From positions 259,562,077 through 259,626,076 of the forward strand of contig CP136061.1 of the NCBI GenBank assembly GCA_032622095.1: a DNA stretch of 64,000 nt, in the 5' to 3' direction. This document shows, piece after piece, positions 23,839 to 34,886 of the stretch (the stretch's first letter is position 1; each line of letters opens with the position of its first letter). A model generated the notes under the pieces. It worked only from the letters and a program-made list of their open reading frames with translations. It was not told the origin of the DNA and ran no database searches. This DNA comes from Siphonodentalium dalli. Taxonomy: Eukaryota > Mollusca > Scaphopoda > Gadilida > Siphonodentaliidae. Made by a program: the position numbers and the translations under genes.

Positions 23839-25072
23839 TTTCAAATATAATCGCTGTATGGAAGATTTATATGATCATATGCTAGAGTAATTAACGAACC
23901 AAAGCAAAACCTCTCACATGAGGGTAGCTGTGGCTTTTTTTTTATTTATCAAAATCAGTTTATAGATTCCCTGGTATTCCCTCCAAATAAGATTCACATA
24001 AGGCTATATTTCCTGGGTTCGTCGAATGAATTGACCCCAATCTTAATTTCGAGTATAAATTAGGCAAATCGATAGCTTGACTATTCATGGTTATAAACTA
24101 CTAGTACCAACATCAAAGTGAAAATAGTTATACATGTACCATGTCGAGATAGGAACAGGAACATCTTTAATGAATTTAACCAATTTGTTTCTTTTCTTGA
24201 TGCTGGGTGAGCACTGCGGCGGAGATACTTTACCGAGAAGCGTGTCCATTTCATAACTGTTCATTTCATTTCCAGCATGAATTTGGGAGAATTTAAAGGC
24301 TTGTATTTATGATTTACCAATGTGTTCGTCTTTATATGAAATCCGTGCTTCAGTTTGTGTAAAGTTGCATGAGACATGAGTCTTGATTTTGGAGTGAGAA
24401 CCAGTCATGTGTGAAAAACTGGTTAATAATTTGTGCGCAGTCTTATCCTTTCATGGAGGGAGATGCGCTGGTGCAGCATTAAAGATCATGTTCCAGTGCA
24501 TTCTCTTACATGTATATATGTGAGTCTCCCATAGGGTCACATATATAAGAGAATGCACTCTTACAAGGTAAATATTGTTCGGCCAATGAATGTGAATAAT
24601 TAGTCATTGGAATGGAAGCCATATATATACTTGTAGTTTGAGTTTCCCTACCGACCCTATTTTAAACCCCCTACCCTAAAGTTTTTTTCATGGTTTTCAA
24701 AAAATTTCATAAAACACAAAAAACACATTTCAGCATCTCAGAATAGGTTGATTTCTTAGTACTTTGAAAAGTATGGTGCAATATTAAAATTTAAACAAAA
24801 ATAATAAAAAGTAGTTTTATGTCAATCTTGGTAAGTAAAATACGCACATGAAAAGTAATAAGAAACTGTCAAAATAAAAAAAATAACTTAAAAAAATAAA
24901 ATTTCAGGCCTATTTTTTTCGGCTTGTAACCCAAACCAAACATTTAATATTCTTTGGCCTTACCAAACCAAAGTAACATTATCACATGCTATGGGTCAAT
25001 CCTGTATGTAGTTATAATGTTACATTGGCAATTCTGACAGTTCTGTTCTGATTCATCCTTGACCAGATAATT
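23839..25072. other. Intron stretch
   Basis: Bases 24452-24565 hold a diverged CCCTTTCATG type hairpin ('cagtgcattctcttacatg' / 'tatataagagaatgcactc'). The rest is AT-rich and unrecognised. Confidence 0.5.
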
Positions 25073-25590
25073 AATGCTAGCATATACACAATGCCAGGGC
25101 CTACAGGTAACATGGGACCACCAATGCTAGCATATACACAATGCCAGTATGCCCACAGGTAACATGGGACCGCCAATGTTAGCATATACACAATGCCAGT
25201 ATGCCCACAGGTAACATGGGACCGCCAATGCTAGCATATACACAATGCCAGTATGCCCACAGGTAACATGGGACCACCAATGCTAGCATATATACAATGC
25301 CAGTATGCCCACAGGTAACATGGGACCACCAATGCTAGCATATACACAATGCCAGGGCCTACAGGTAACATGGGACCACCAATGCTAGCATATAAACAAT
25401 GCCAGCGCCTACAGGTAACATGGGACGACCAATGCTAGCATATACACAATGCCAGGGCCTACAGGTAACATGGGACCACCAATGCTAGCATATACACAAT
25501 GCCAGTATGCCTACAGCCTACAGGTAACATGCGACCACCAATGCTAGCATATACACAATGCCAGTATGCCTACAGGTAACATGGGACCAC
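25073..25590. repeat. 50-52 bp minisatellite, about 10 copies
   Basis: Unit 'aatgctagcatatacacaat' + 'gccagtatgcccacaggtaa' + 'catgggaccacc'. Two subtypes alternate: 'gccagggcctacagg' (50 bp) and 'gccagtatgcccacagg' (52 bp). The 'cacag|gtaac' looks like a donor, but no exon phase requires one here. Confidence 0.9.
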
Positions 25591-27458
25591 CCACTGATCA
25601 AGAGAAACGCCACTCTATCCAATATAAACAAACCTGTGTTTTATCGAGCATAAACAGAGATGTCTAATGCATATGAAATACTAGCCGTTATGGTGTTCAT
25701 AAGCACACAGTGTTGATATTTGTGTCACATGATGTTGTGACAGACCATCTATCATCCTGAGGATGAATTTACTGAGAATGACATTAAATACCTTCAGAAT
25801 AAGATGAGGCCTTCAAACATTGATAAACTTTTGACCACATGTCAGTTAATGCTTATAGTACCAAAGCTAATCACAAAGGATCTAGGCTAATATAACTTGA
25901 AACTAGAACCAGTACAGGGATATGGGGTTGCTGCAGAAGGGGGGGGGGGGGGGGGTGATAGCAGGACAGAGGTAGCATCAGGTAGGCAGCTACTGCTCTT
26001 GCCCTATAACATAGAGGTGAACAAAGTGTCTTTTTCATGGCTTTTTGAATGGAGAGAAAAAGCTGAAATATTAACGACAAAATTTATTCACTGAATTCTG
26101 ATAGTGTAAGATGTGATTACTCCTTCAAAGTGCTTAAAATGATGATGCTAATGGTGGAATGATTTGTCTTTTATGCAATAAATGTTTTCCTATGTTTACA
26201 AATCAAACACTGTGCCAGGCACCCTTGGGTGGGATGTGGAGAGGTGGGGTTTCAATTTGACAACACTGCGCCACATCTGGCATTTTTTAATTCCTGGTGG
26301 CTTCCATCAAATGGTTCATTAATTTCCATTTCCACAAAAACATTCACTTGCAAAATATGCTTAGATTCATAGATTAACCACTGGTATTCTAATTATATTA
26401 TATTAGGGGCTATTTGTCAATTAGTTGAAGATATAAACACTCATAAATTAAAGATGCATGCACCCTGTCCAACAGTCGACATAAATTTCGACTCAGTATA
26501 TCATATCTGAGTCGAACAGGACTGGCCGGAATTCTATTTCCAGACTTGGGGATATACCAGGGAATTCCTTGTTTTGATTGGAAGCGGTACCAGAAAGCGC
26601 TGGCCCCGATTGGCTAACCGATAACAGCTGCGCGTGTCCCGTAAAAATAGCTCAGGTGTCGTCTGTATACGGCGAATGCAATAGTCGTTTAACTCGGTCA
26701 TGTGGCACTGATTTAAAGTTAGTTTTAATAGTCGTATTAATTTTGACCAGCTGCTTTATTAAAGAAAAACACTTTTGACAAATGGCATGATTCTGATCGG
26801 CGGCGAAATAACCGATGCCTCTATTCAGTGTTCTGTACTAGTAAATCTCTGCCTCTCGTAACATTCCAATACAACCGCATAAATTATTCCTTATTTGGAA
26901 TGTCTGTGACATCAGTATGACGTCACGAAATTGGTGGAAGCCCATTGTCCTGGAAATGGGTTTTTACATGAATTCGTGTCGACGTAATATTATAATTATT
27001 ACGGAGATGTTTACGTCGACTGCCTGTCCAATTGAACAGAATTAAAGTTGCCCTGTCAGATTTAACACCTCCTAAATTAAAGATACCCTGTCTGATTTAA
27101 GACCCCCATATTAAACAAGCCCTGTCCAATTTAACACCACTAAATTGGTCTGAATAAACACCCTTAAATTACTATTTCTTTGGCTCCGAGAGGTGCAAAA
27201 TATGTTATTTGAATCGAGGAACCCACCCTTCATACATTTGTATCTGACAATGTCAGCAATTTTTATTATTCTCAGTTTGGTTCTCGTAAAAGCAGGTGAT
27301 TCGCTATAGAAATGCTATAATTATGATTCTCCCAAAATCTTATCGACTTTAAGGCCTGCTATATGAATGGAATTTTGAAATATTTTTATTTTGCTTTACA
27401 ATTTAATATAGAAAACAGTTGCCTTGACCATTTTTGAAACACAGGTCCCCACTTCAAG
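25591..27458. other. Intron stretch
   Basis: Poly-G at about 25939-25955. Repeats of 'ccctgtc(c/t)aatttaacacc' type at about 27047-27150. No exon required by phase (exon 2 joins exon 3 directly). Confidence 0.5.
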
Positions 27459-27614
27459 TACAGTAATGCCCTATGTAATCGACCCCTTAACCACAACAGA
27501 ATTATGGGTAACTTTTCAGATGAATGGCAACAAGCCATATTTCCAACTAAATCCTGAAAAGTTACCCATAATTCTGCTGTGGTTAAGGGGTCGATTACTT
27601 AGGGCATTACTGTA
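27459..27614. mobile_element. Palindromic MITE, CAGTAATGC family, copy 9 (internal deletion)
   Basis: TA-flanked; about 60 bp of the left arm and centre are missing, so the arms pair only in the outer part. Confidence 0.8.
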
Positions 27615-28113
27615 TATAATTATAAAAATTATTATAAGTATATATACTTGTAGTGGTGGACTGGTGGTATCGCACCAGGGACCTGTGTTTTGAAATACAT
27701 ATGATTATCCCCATCCACACCACATTAAATAGAAATGTTACACATGTTTCTGTCACTAATTTTTGTTTATTGTATCGGAAGCATGTATAGGATTTCTAAC
27801 AATGTCATCACTGTTTGTATCTAGTGAAAGTGACACCTTTAGATATAGAATGTAATTAGAATAGGCCACAGGATAACAGTGCTCTTTGTATTGTGGTACT
27901 GACAGCCAAACGATTAATTAGAGGAGGTATATGGTACACTTTATACACTCATACTTCCTACCAGGGGGTCTTCATCATATATTCTATGCATGCTAAGGGC
28001 ACTGACCTTATTAAGAAACTGGGCCGATATATTTTATTGAAGAGGTTTTGAGAAACCACAGGAGAGAATTGGGAAGGTCTTTTATATTTAAGAGCTTCCC
28101 ACTTCACAGGTGC

Positions 28114-28312
28114 TACAGTAATGCCCTAAATAATTGACCCCTTAACCACAGCAGAATTATGGGTAACTTTTCAGGATTTAGTCGGAAATATGGCTTGTTG
28201 CTCACTGAGAGCTTTCCGATGAATGGCAACAAGCCATATTTCCGACTAAATCCTGAAAAGTTACCCATAATTCTGCTGTGGTTAAGGGGTCTATTATTTA
28301 GGGCGTTACTGT
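28114..28312. mobile_element. Palindromic MITE, CAGTAATGC family, copy 10
   Basis: Palindrome with a short deletion at the left side of the centre ('cttgttgctcactgagagc'). Starts after TA. Confidence 0.8.
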
Positions 28313-28544
28313 CATGCTGGAAGGGTTTAACCCTTTAACAACTAACCCTGCTATCTCGACTGCTATCCTGACCAGCAATTATTCTAGTATTTATGGAAAA
28401 ATATTCAAGAATGTTCTTGACTATTCTGTCATTTGGCAGAATGAGTTCCCAGAGGGTGAATTTAGTAATGAAAGACTGCTCTGGGGACCTCATTCTGCTT
28501 AGGTATCATATTTTGGGAATTATATATAGTCTCAAATTAACATT

Positions 28545-29219
28545 GTTATACCCCCCGCAACGAAGTTAGGGGGGGGGGGGTATACTGGAATCAGCTCGTC
28601 CGTCCGTCCGTTGTACCATCCGTGGACACAAATTTGTCCGGAGTTTTTCTCAGTCATTTTTTTATCAATTTCCGTGAATCTTGGCACAGACATCAACCAC
28701 CATGGGAACATGTGCACCTGCGATTATGACATCTGTGGTGGAGTTATCCCCCTTTTTTCGACTTAGAACATTTTTTAGCAACATGCATAATTTTGTCTGA
28801 GCTTTTATTCCTACATTTTTAGGTAAATGTTTTTTAATCTTGGCACTGATATTTAGTACCATGGGAACCTGTGCTTTTATTCCTACATTTTTAGGTAAAT
28901 GTTTTTTAATCTTGGCACTGATATTTAGTACCATGTGAACCTGTGCACCTGCGATTATGATGTCTGTCCGACTTTTTTTTGTGGAGTTATACCTCTTTTT
29001 CGACTTAGAACATTTTCGCAACATGCATAATTTTGTCCGAGCTTTTATTCCTACATTTTTCAGTTAATAGGTTTAAGATTAGGGTTAGGGTTGTGCACCT
29101 GCAATGGGAACTGTTATTTTATTATTTTAACTAAATGTTTACTGACATGTGAAACATCTTAGTATTTTAAAAACATGGGGGGTATCCTTAGTCCCATTGG
29201 GACAGTCACACCTCTAGTT
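28545..29219. mobile_element. Element with ccgcaacgaag / CCGTCC signature
   Basis: Begins 'gttataccccccgcaacgaa' and a poly-G run, then 'ggtatactggaatcagctcg' and 'tccgtccgtccg', and ends 'gtcacacctctagtt'. Its middle contains a ~76-bp direct duplication ('ttttattcctacatttttag' at about 28803 and 28875) and a partial third copy at 29042. It is inserted among modules of a fold-back MITE (28425-28500 and 29370-29475). Such elements are frequent in mollusc genomes (recalled, not searched). Confidence 0.6.
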
Positions 29220-29495
29220 TTAGTTACTTTTACCCTTCTGAGAATTTTCTATATCCCTTAATTTGCAGAAGATAAAATGCATACTCGAGGTGACTAATGG
29301 GTAAACATCACCAATTTCAACTGGGGATCTTCAATCTGATCCTAGGTCTCCCATAGAAGTTGAGGCCTCAGCAGAATGAGGGACCTCATTTTACAAATGA
29401 CAGACGTTTCCAGAGGGTTAATTTGGTGATGCTAGCCCACCATGCCATGTAAATAACAGACACACTATTTTAAGCCTCGCTCTCTTTTGATACAG

Positions 29496-29655
29496 GTACT
29501 CGTTATGATGGGATCCTACCGTGTTACCGGATGCCAGATCAATTCAATCAAATTGTGGCTGAAAACGCATCAAATAATTCAAAATTTCTCTCTGATAGCG
29601 GTTCATCAAAACAAATGGTTGTTGACGTTCAAGATCTTGTGATGCTTCATAATAG
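29496..29655 (+). CDS. CPED1: CPED1 exon 3
   Basis: Acceptor 'gatacag|GTACTC' and donor 'AATAG|gtgag' bracket 160 nt. The phase 1 end of exon 2 completes the first codon. Encodes 'GTRYDGILPCYRMPDQFNQI', 'VAENASNNSKFLSDSG' and 'QMVVDVQDLVMLHNR'. One sequon (NAS) and one Cys. Leaves in phase 2, matching exon 4. This segment precedes the TTL-like part. Confidence 0.85.
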
Positions 29656-30225
29656 GTGAGCTCATATATGTGTTAAAATACTGGTTATGTTATCTAATAC
29701 ATGAGCTTATATAAGTGTTAAAATGCTGGTCATATTTTCATATATAAGGAAAACTGAGGGTTTAATGTCCCACAAGGTATTCGCAATGTCAATATCAAGT
29801 TATTGGAAATTCACCACACAACTAACAATTAAGAACTTTTACTAATGACATCGTATTGGTATATCACCTAAAATCATACATATTTCTTAAGATCCAAATG
29901 TTACCCATTACGGTATTTACCAGAATATTTATGCAAAGCGCTAGAACTTATGTTTTCTTGCGTTTTATTACCTAGTGTCAGATGACTTAAGTGCCACCAT
30001 TGCTGTTGCAATTAATGTAGTCAGGAAATATGTATCACACCACAACTGAATATGATCAACGCTAATTGTATTTTAGAGTTATTGTAACATTGTTCATTGC
30101 TGAATACACTTCTTTTAGCGGAACCTTATCACTGGAGGGTTATATAAGAGAATGCACTTTGATAACTAAACACTTGCTGTTAATTAATCAAAACAGGAGT
30201 TATTTCTTAACAAATATGCAGAAAT
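29656..30225. other. Intron 3, 5' part
   Basis: AT-rich intron without recognised features. Confidence 0.5.
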
Positions 30226-30443
30226 ACAGTAATGCTCTAAATAATCGACTCCTTAACCACAGCAGAATTATGGGTAATTTTTTCAGGATTTAGTCGGAAA
30301 TATGGCTTGTTGCCATTCATCGGAAAGCTTTCACCGCCGAGAGCTTTCCGATGAATGGAAACAAGCCATATTTCCGACTAAATCCTGAAATTACCCATAA
30401 TTCTGCTGTGGTTAAGGAGTCGATTATTTAGAGCATTACTGTA
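30226..30443. mobile_element. Palindromic MITE, CAGTAATGC family, copy 11
   Basis: TA-flanked palindrome in intron 3, about 105 bp before exon 4; centre 'gctttcaccgccgagagc'. Confidence 0.85.
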
Positions 30444-30548
30444 CATAAAACATAAGTAACAAGCTCGACACTGAGAAAAAAAAAACAATAATCTTTTATT
30501 GAGCAATTAATGCCTTAACATTCAGCAGTATTTCAAAATATTTTTCAG

Positions 30549-30741
30549 GAAGCAAGATTCCATTTTATGGAGAATTCCACAAAAGCTGTACCTGTTGTTT
30601 GGTAAACCATTAACGGTGATGCTGAATCTGTTGGTGACCTCGTTACGACCTTTGAGGTTATACATGTTTCATGACGGCCTTGTGAAGGACGCCCTAATGG
30701 AGAGGCAAAACAACGGCGGAACAGAGAAAGGACATTTTGAT
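30549..30741 (+). CDS. CPED1: CPED1 exon 4, TTL-like segment
   Basis: Acceptor 'atttttcag|GAAG' and donor 'TTTGAT|gtgagtg' bracket 193 nt in frame. The stretch 'TSLRPLRLYMFHDGLV' matches the tubulin-tyrosine-ligase family pattern for strand-turn-strand '(V)T.L.PLR.Y.F..GLV', where the Arg lies near the ATP/metal site of active enzymes. Upstream 'LWRIPQKLYLLFGKPL' has the hydrophobic character of the preceding strand. Whether ATP binding is retained cannot be judged: neighbouring catalytic motifs are not obvious, so a degenerate TTL fold is more likely than an active ligase. Confidence 0.85.
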
Positions 30742-31659
30742 GTGAGTGTAGCTTCAGGATTACTATATTTGGTTTATTAGGGTTTAACATCATTTCAGCA
30801 GATAGGTGGGGGGCCATACCACGACATCAGTTTTAACTATTAAGAAAAAAACACACAGAGGGTTAATTTCACCAGGAATCACTTCTCTGTAAGTAAAAAC
30901 TGCATACCACAAAAAGCAACTGACAAACTCCCAGGTTCCAAGCTTTCCTTAGCGTGGATCAGAAATCTGCTTTTATTGGGATACGAACCAGCTTCACCAT
31001 CGCTGGACAACTTAAATTGTCGGACTATATGCAGCCTAATTACAAACTGAGCCACCGGGGGCCCCAGATCACAATGTATTGCATGTAAAGAAGTTTGATA
31101 GGGAACCATTTCTGAAATCAAAAAATTTCCAGTGTACGAATTTGAATTATATTATATTGAGCAGTAAGTTTACCTATTTAGTTGTGTGCTTATAAACTTA
31201 ATGCTGAACTGTTTTAGCTATTCTTTCTGTACTCTTTCAATATGCCGCCCTATTTGACCAGTTTTTGACTACCGTATGTTTTGTGTACTCATCGATATTT
31301 GCTCATTTGTTTCATTTTAAGTTTTTTATCCTATCCTCTGCCTCATATATAACACAACTCCAGTGACAGTTGATATATATAAAATTATATGTACAAGGTA
31401 TGCACAATGAATGCCAAATTTGTGCAATTAAAAAACCCTAAATTAATTCTATACTAAATACTCATTGAACGTTGAACTTATTTTCTGAACATTTCCAATC
31501 AGTAAATATGAATTCTGAACTTGTATTATCAGCCATCTGCTTATATTTCCTGAACATTCCTCCAGATGAATAATAGACCATTCCAATGTATACTATTATA
31601 ACTGATTGGCAAAATACATTCAGTGAAGAATGGGTTTAAAATGATTTCTTGTTTTCCAG
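30742..31659. other. Intron 4
   Basis: Bases 31555-31600 ('cattcctccagatgaataat') repeat a dispersed element also near 17005. Otherwise nothing recognised. Confidence 0.5.
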
Positions 31660-31899
31660 GCAAAAAGACCAATCAGCTGGCAGGAATTAAAACAGTACAT
31701 CACCGATCACCATGGTGACGAGCAAACTAAGAATCTCCAGCAGACACTCGAATGGAAAATTGTGACGAGTTTGTTGACGGTGGAGAACAAGTTGACGAGG
31801 AACAGCGAGACAAGCGAGGATTCGCGCTGTCACACATGCTTCCAACTACTGAACCTTGAAGTCTTACTGGATGGAGACCTCGTTCCGCATATAGTTCAG
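31660..31899 (+). CDS. CPED1: CPED1 exon 5, TTL-like segment with duplicated donor
   Basis: Acceptor 'gttttccag|GCA' and donor 'AGTTCAG|gtattc' bracket 240 nt (80 codons, phase 0 to 0). 'CFQLLNLEVLLDGDLVPH' followed by 'IVQ' corresponds to the TTL pattern 'FE.LG.D..LD..L.PWLLEVN', with the final E and N catalytic residues not conserved (Q here). The 5' part is a charged helix-rich stretch including 'SWQELKQYITDHHGDEQ'. The last 18 nt and first 10 intron nt are the unit of a 1.7-kb minisatellite starting here. Using any later donor shifts frame or reaches a stop. Confidence 0.88.
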
Positions 31900-33589
31900 G
31901 TATTCATTGGTTCCACATATAGTTCAGGTATTCATTGGTTCCGCATATAGTTCAGGTATTCATTGGTTCCGCATATAGTTCAGGTATTCATTGGTTCCGC
32001 ATATAGTTCAGGTATTCATTGGTTCCGCATATAGTTCAGGTATTCATTGGTTCCGCATATAGTTCAGGTATTCATTGGTTCCGCATATAGTTCAGGTATT
32101 CATTGGTTCCGCATATAGTTCAGGTATTCATTGGTTCCGCATATAGTTCAGGTATTCATTGGTTCCGCATATAGTTCAGGTATTCATTGGTTCCGCATAT
32201 AGTTCAGGTATTCATTGGTTCCGCATATAGTTCAGGTATTCATTGGTTCCGCATATAGTTCAGGTATTCATTGGTTCCACATATAGTTCAGGTATTCATT
32301 GGTTCCGCATATAGTTCAGGTATTCATTGGTTCCGCATATAGTTCAGGTATTCATTGGTTCCGCATATAGTTCAGGTATTCATTGGTTCCGCATATAGTT
32401 CAGGTATTCATTGGTTCCGCATATAGTTCAGGTATTCATTGGTTCCGCATATAGTTCAGGTATTCATTGGTTCCGCATATAGTTCAGGTATTCATTGGTT
32501 CCGCATATAGTTCAGGTATTCATTGGTTCCGCATATAGTTCAGGTATTCATTGGTTCCGCATATAGTTCAGGTATTCATTGGTTCCACATATAGTTCAGG
32601 TATTCATTGGTTCCACATATAGTTCAGGTATTCATTTGTTCCGTATATAGTTCAGGTATTCATTGGTTCCACATATAGTTCAGGTATTCATTGGTTCCAC
32701 ATATAGTTCAGGTATTCATTGGTTCCGCATATAGTTCAGGTATTCATTGGTTCCGCATATAGTTCAGGTATTCATTGGTTCCGCATATAGTTCAGGTATT
32801 CATTGGTTCCGCATATAGTTCAGGTATTCATTGGTTCCGCATATAGTTCAGGTATTCATTGGTTCCGCATATAGTTCAGGTATTCATTGGTTCTGCATAT
32901 AGTTCAGGTATTCATTGGTTCCGCATATAGTTCAGGTATTCATTGGTTCCACATATAGTTCAGGTATTCATTGGTTCCGTATATAGTTCAGGTATTCATT
33001 GGTTCCACATATAGTTCAGGTATTCATTGGTTCCACATATAGTTCAGGTATTCATTGGTTCCGTATATAGCTCAGGTATTCATTGGTTCCACATATAGTT
33101 CAGGTATTCATTGGTTCCACATATAGTTCAGGTATTCATTGGTTCCACATATAGTTCAGGTATTCATTGGTTCCGCATATAGTTCAGGTATTCATTGGTT
33201 CCGCATATAGTTCAGGTATTCATTGGTTCCGCATATAGTTCAGGTATTCATTGGTTCCGCATATAGTTCAGGTATTCATTGGTTCCGCATATAGTTCAGG
33301 TATTCATTGGTTCCGCATATAGTTCAGGTATTCATTGGTTCCGCATATAGTTCAGGTATTCATTGGTTCCGCATATAGTTTAGGCATTCATTGGTTCCGC
33401 ATATAGTTCAGGTATTCATTGGTTCCGCATATAGTTCAGGTATTCATTGGTTCCGCATATAGTTCAGGTATTCATTGGTCCCGCATATAGTTCAGGTATT
33501 CATTGGTTCCGCATATAGTTCAGGTATTCATTGGTTCCGCATATAGTTCAGGTATTCATTGGTTCCACATATAGTTCAGGTATTCACTG
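31882..33589 (+). repeat. 28-bp exon-edge minisatellite, 61 units
   Basis: Unit = 18 nt of exon 5 end (gttccgcatatagttcag) + 10 nt of intron start (gtattcattg). Spacing of the 'cag|gtattc' donor is exactly 28 bp from 31900 to 33580, i.e. 61 donors. Almost all variants fall at or next to the single CpG: ccgc to ccac (about 13 units), ctgc (one), ccgt (three). Variants cluster at about 32580-32700 and 32945-33150. Confidence 0.95.
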
Positions 33590-34001
33590 ACTGCAAACGG
33601 AATGATATAATGCACCGTTTGATTTATTTATCCTGTGCCAATTCATTCTCTTATATATGCGAGTCGACCATAGGTCGCCTCGCATATATAAGAGAATGCA
33701 TTGGCCTAACAATTTTTTACAATTTTAATAATTTTTTCTTGTATTCTTTAACAATTTTATAATTTCACCCATACAGAGCCCCAGACAAACATGAGCAGAC
33801 GACACTCTTCTATATGCTTCTTTATATGTGTGGGGCTCCCTGCAGGGTAATGGATGTTTTTTTTATTTTATGTCCTCAAAATTGTAAGAAACATTTATTT
33901 AAAAAAAATTATTTTATCCCATACTGGCATCCATTTTCCACTATAATATAGTTATACTGTACCCCATACTGGTTCCGCATATAGTTCAGGTATTCATTTG
34001 T
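33590..34001. mobile_element. Hairpin MITE fragment and orphan 28-bp unit
   Basis: Bases 33633-33845 hold one 'attcattctcttatatatgc' hairpin plus the 'agccccagacaaacatgagc' ... 'tgtggggctccctgcagg' hairpin seen in the 48138 element. Beyond it an isolated 28-bp unit of the preceding array lies at 33972-33999, so the element probably inserted into the tail of the array. Confidence 0.7.
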
Positions 34002-34196
34002 ATAAATTGCAGTTGCCCCTTTTGACTTCCACAGAGGTGGGGATCAAGGCACAGTGATGGCACCAGACCAGAAATTTGTTGAGCCAAAACATGGGCCATT
34101 CTCAATATTTTGCGAGCAATTTTAAAAATGTTTGAGCCATTCCTTATAACAGAATGCTGTGCACCCCCATCCATGCTGCAGTCCTGGCATATTATA

Positions 34197-34574
34197 CAGG
34201 GGCGCCAGAAGCATCCAAGGGCAGGGGGGGGGCAGAGCCTACAAAAAGGGCACTTTTCCGCAAAAAAAGGGCATTTTCTCCGCAAACTCGGGAAAATAAC
34301 CATAAATTCATTGTGGCAAAAATCCCTATTTTAATGGTATTTGTCGGTTTTTATGGCCGTTTTGTGATTAAATTGACAAAAAAATAATATTCCTTGTGAA
34401 ATTGGTGGTATTTGGACCAAAAAAGTCACATTTTGCTATAAAAACACGAGATTAAACACACACAAAGCATTTTCTTTCTCCAGAAAAAGGGCAAGTACTG
34501 CCCCCGCTCGCCCCCCTTGGTCAAGGGCAGGGGGGTCAGCTGCCCCCTCTGCCCCCCCTCTTCCGGCGCCCCTG
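34197..34574. mobile_element. Small TIR element (CAGGGGCGCC ends)
   Basis: Ends 'caggggcgccagaag' / 'cttccggcgcccctg' are inverted, followed by G-rich / C-rich subterminal runs. The inner part contains inverted 'gggcacttttccg'-like blocks. The terminal CAGGGGCGCC resembles hAT ends (family knowledge). No clear target duplication. Confidence 0.65.
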
Positions 34575-34700
34575 GCCTCAGATTCTAACCACGATGCACT
34601 AAAATTACATTTTATATCAGAGCTATCTAGGACAGTTGAAGCTAACAGGGTGGTGAGGGTGGTGAGATCAAGCACTGTATTGATTACCATACAAAATATA

Positions 34701-34886
34701 TTAACCCTTTACCCAACAAACCGGCCAAAACCGGCCAAATAAAGCTTCAACAGCCTAAAATATCTTCGGTCTGTCTCAATAGAACCATACAAATATGGAT
34801 ATCATTGGAACCGGCTCCTTGACCACATTGTGATAGTTACAGTTATGCCCTGTCCTGTGCCAATGCATTCTCTTATATATGCGAGT
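34701..34886 (-). mobile_element. MITE, TTAACCCTTTACCCAACA family, copy 6 (truncated)
   Basis: Left end and 'ggaaccggctccttgacc' module intact, but sequence breaks off in the first hairpin after 'tatatatgcgagtc'. What follows ('ttgaacatcttataaagttc') is unrelated. Confidence 0.8.

Noticed and set aside
25073-25590. Possible duplicated exon with 'cacag|gtaac'
   Set aside because: Exon 2 joins exon 3 in phase without it, and the unit gives no conserved frame (50 and 52 bp units mixed).
29070-29095. Telomere-like 'ttagggttaggg'
   Set aside because: Only about two units within a transposable element; no interstitial telomere array.
31882-33589. CRISPR-like array of 28-bp repeats
   Set aside because: There are no spacers: units are contiguous and derive from an exon-intron junction in a eukaryotic gene.
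34110-34690. Several ORFs of 74-105 codons around a G-rich region
   Set aside because: They overlap on both strands and coincide with the ends of the CAGGGGCGCC element.
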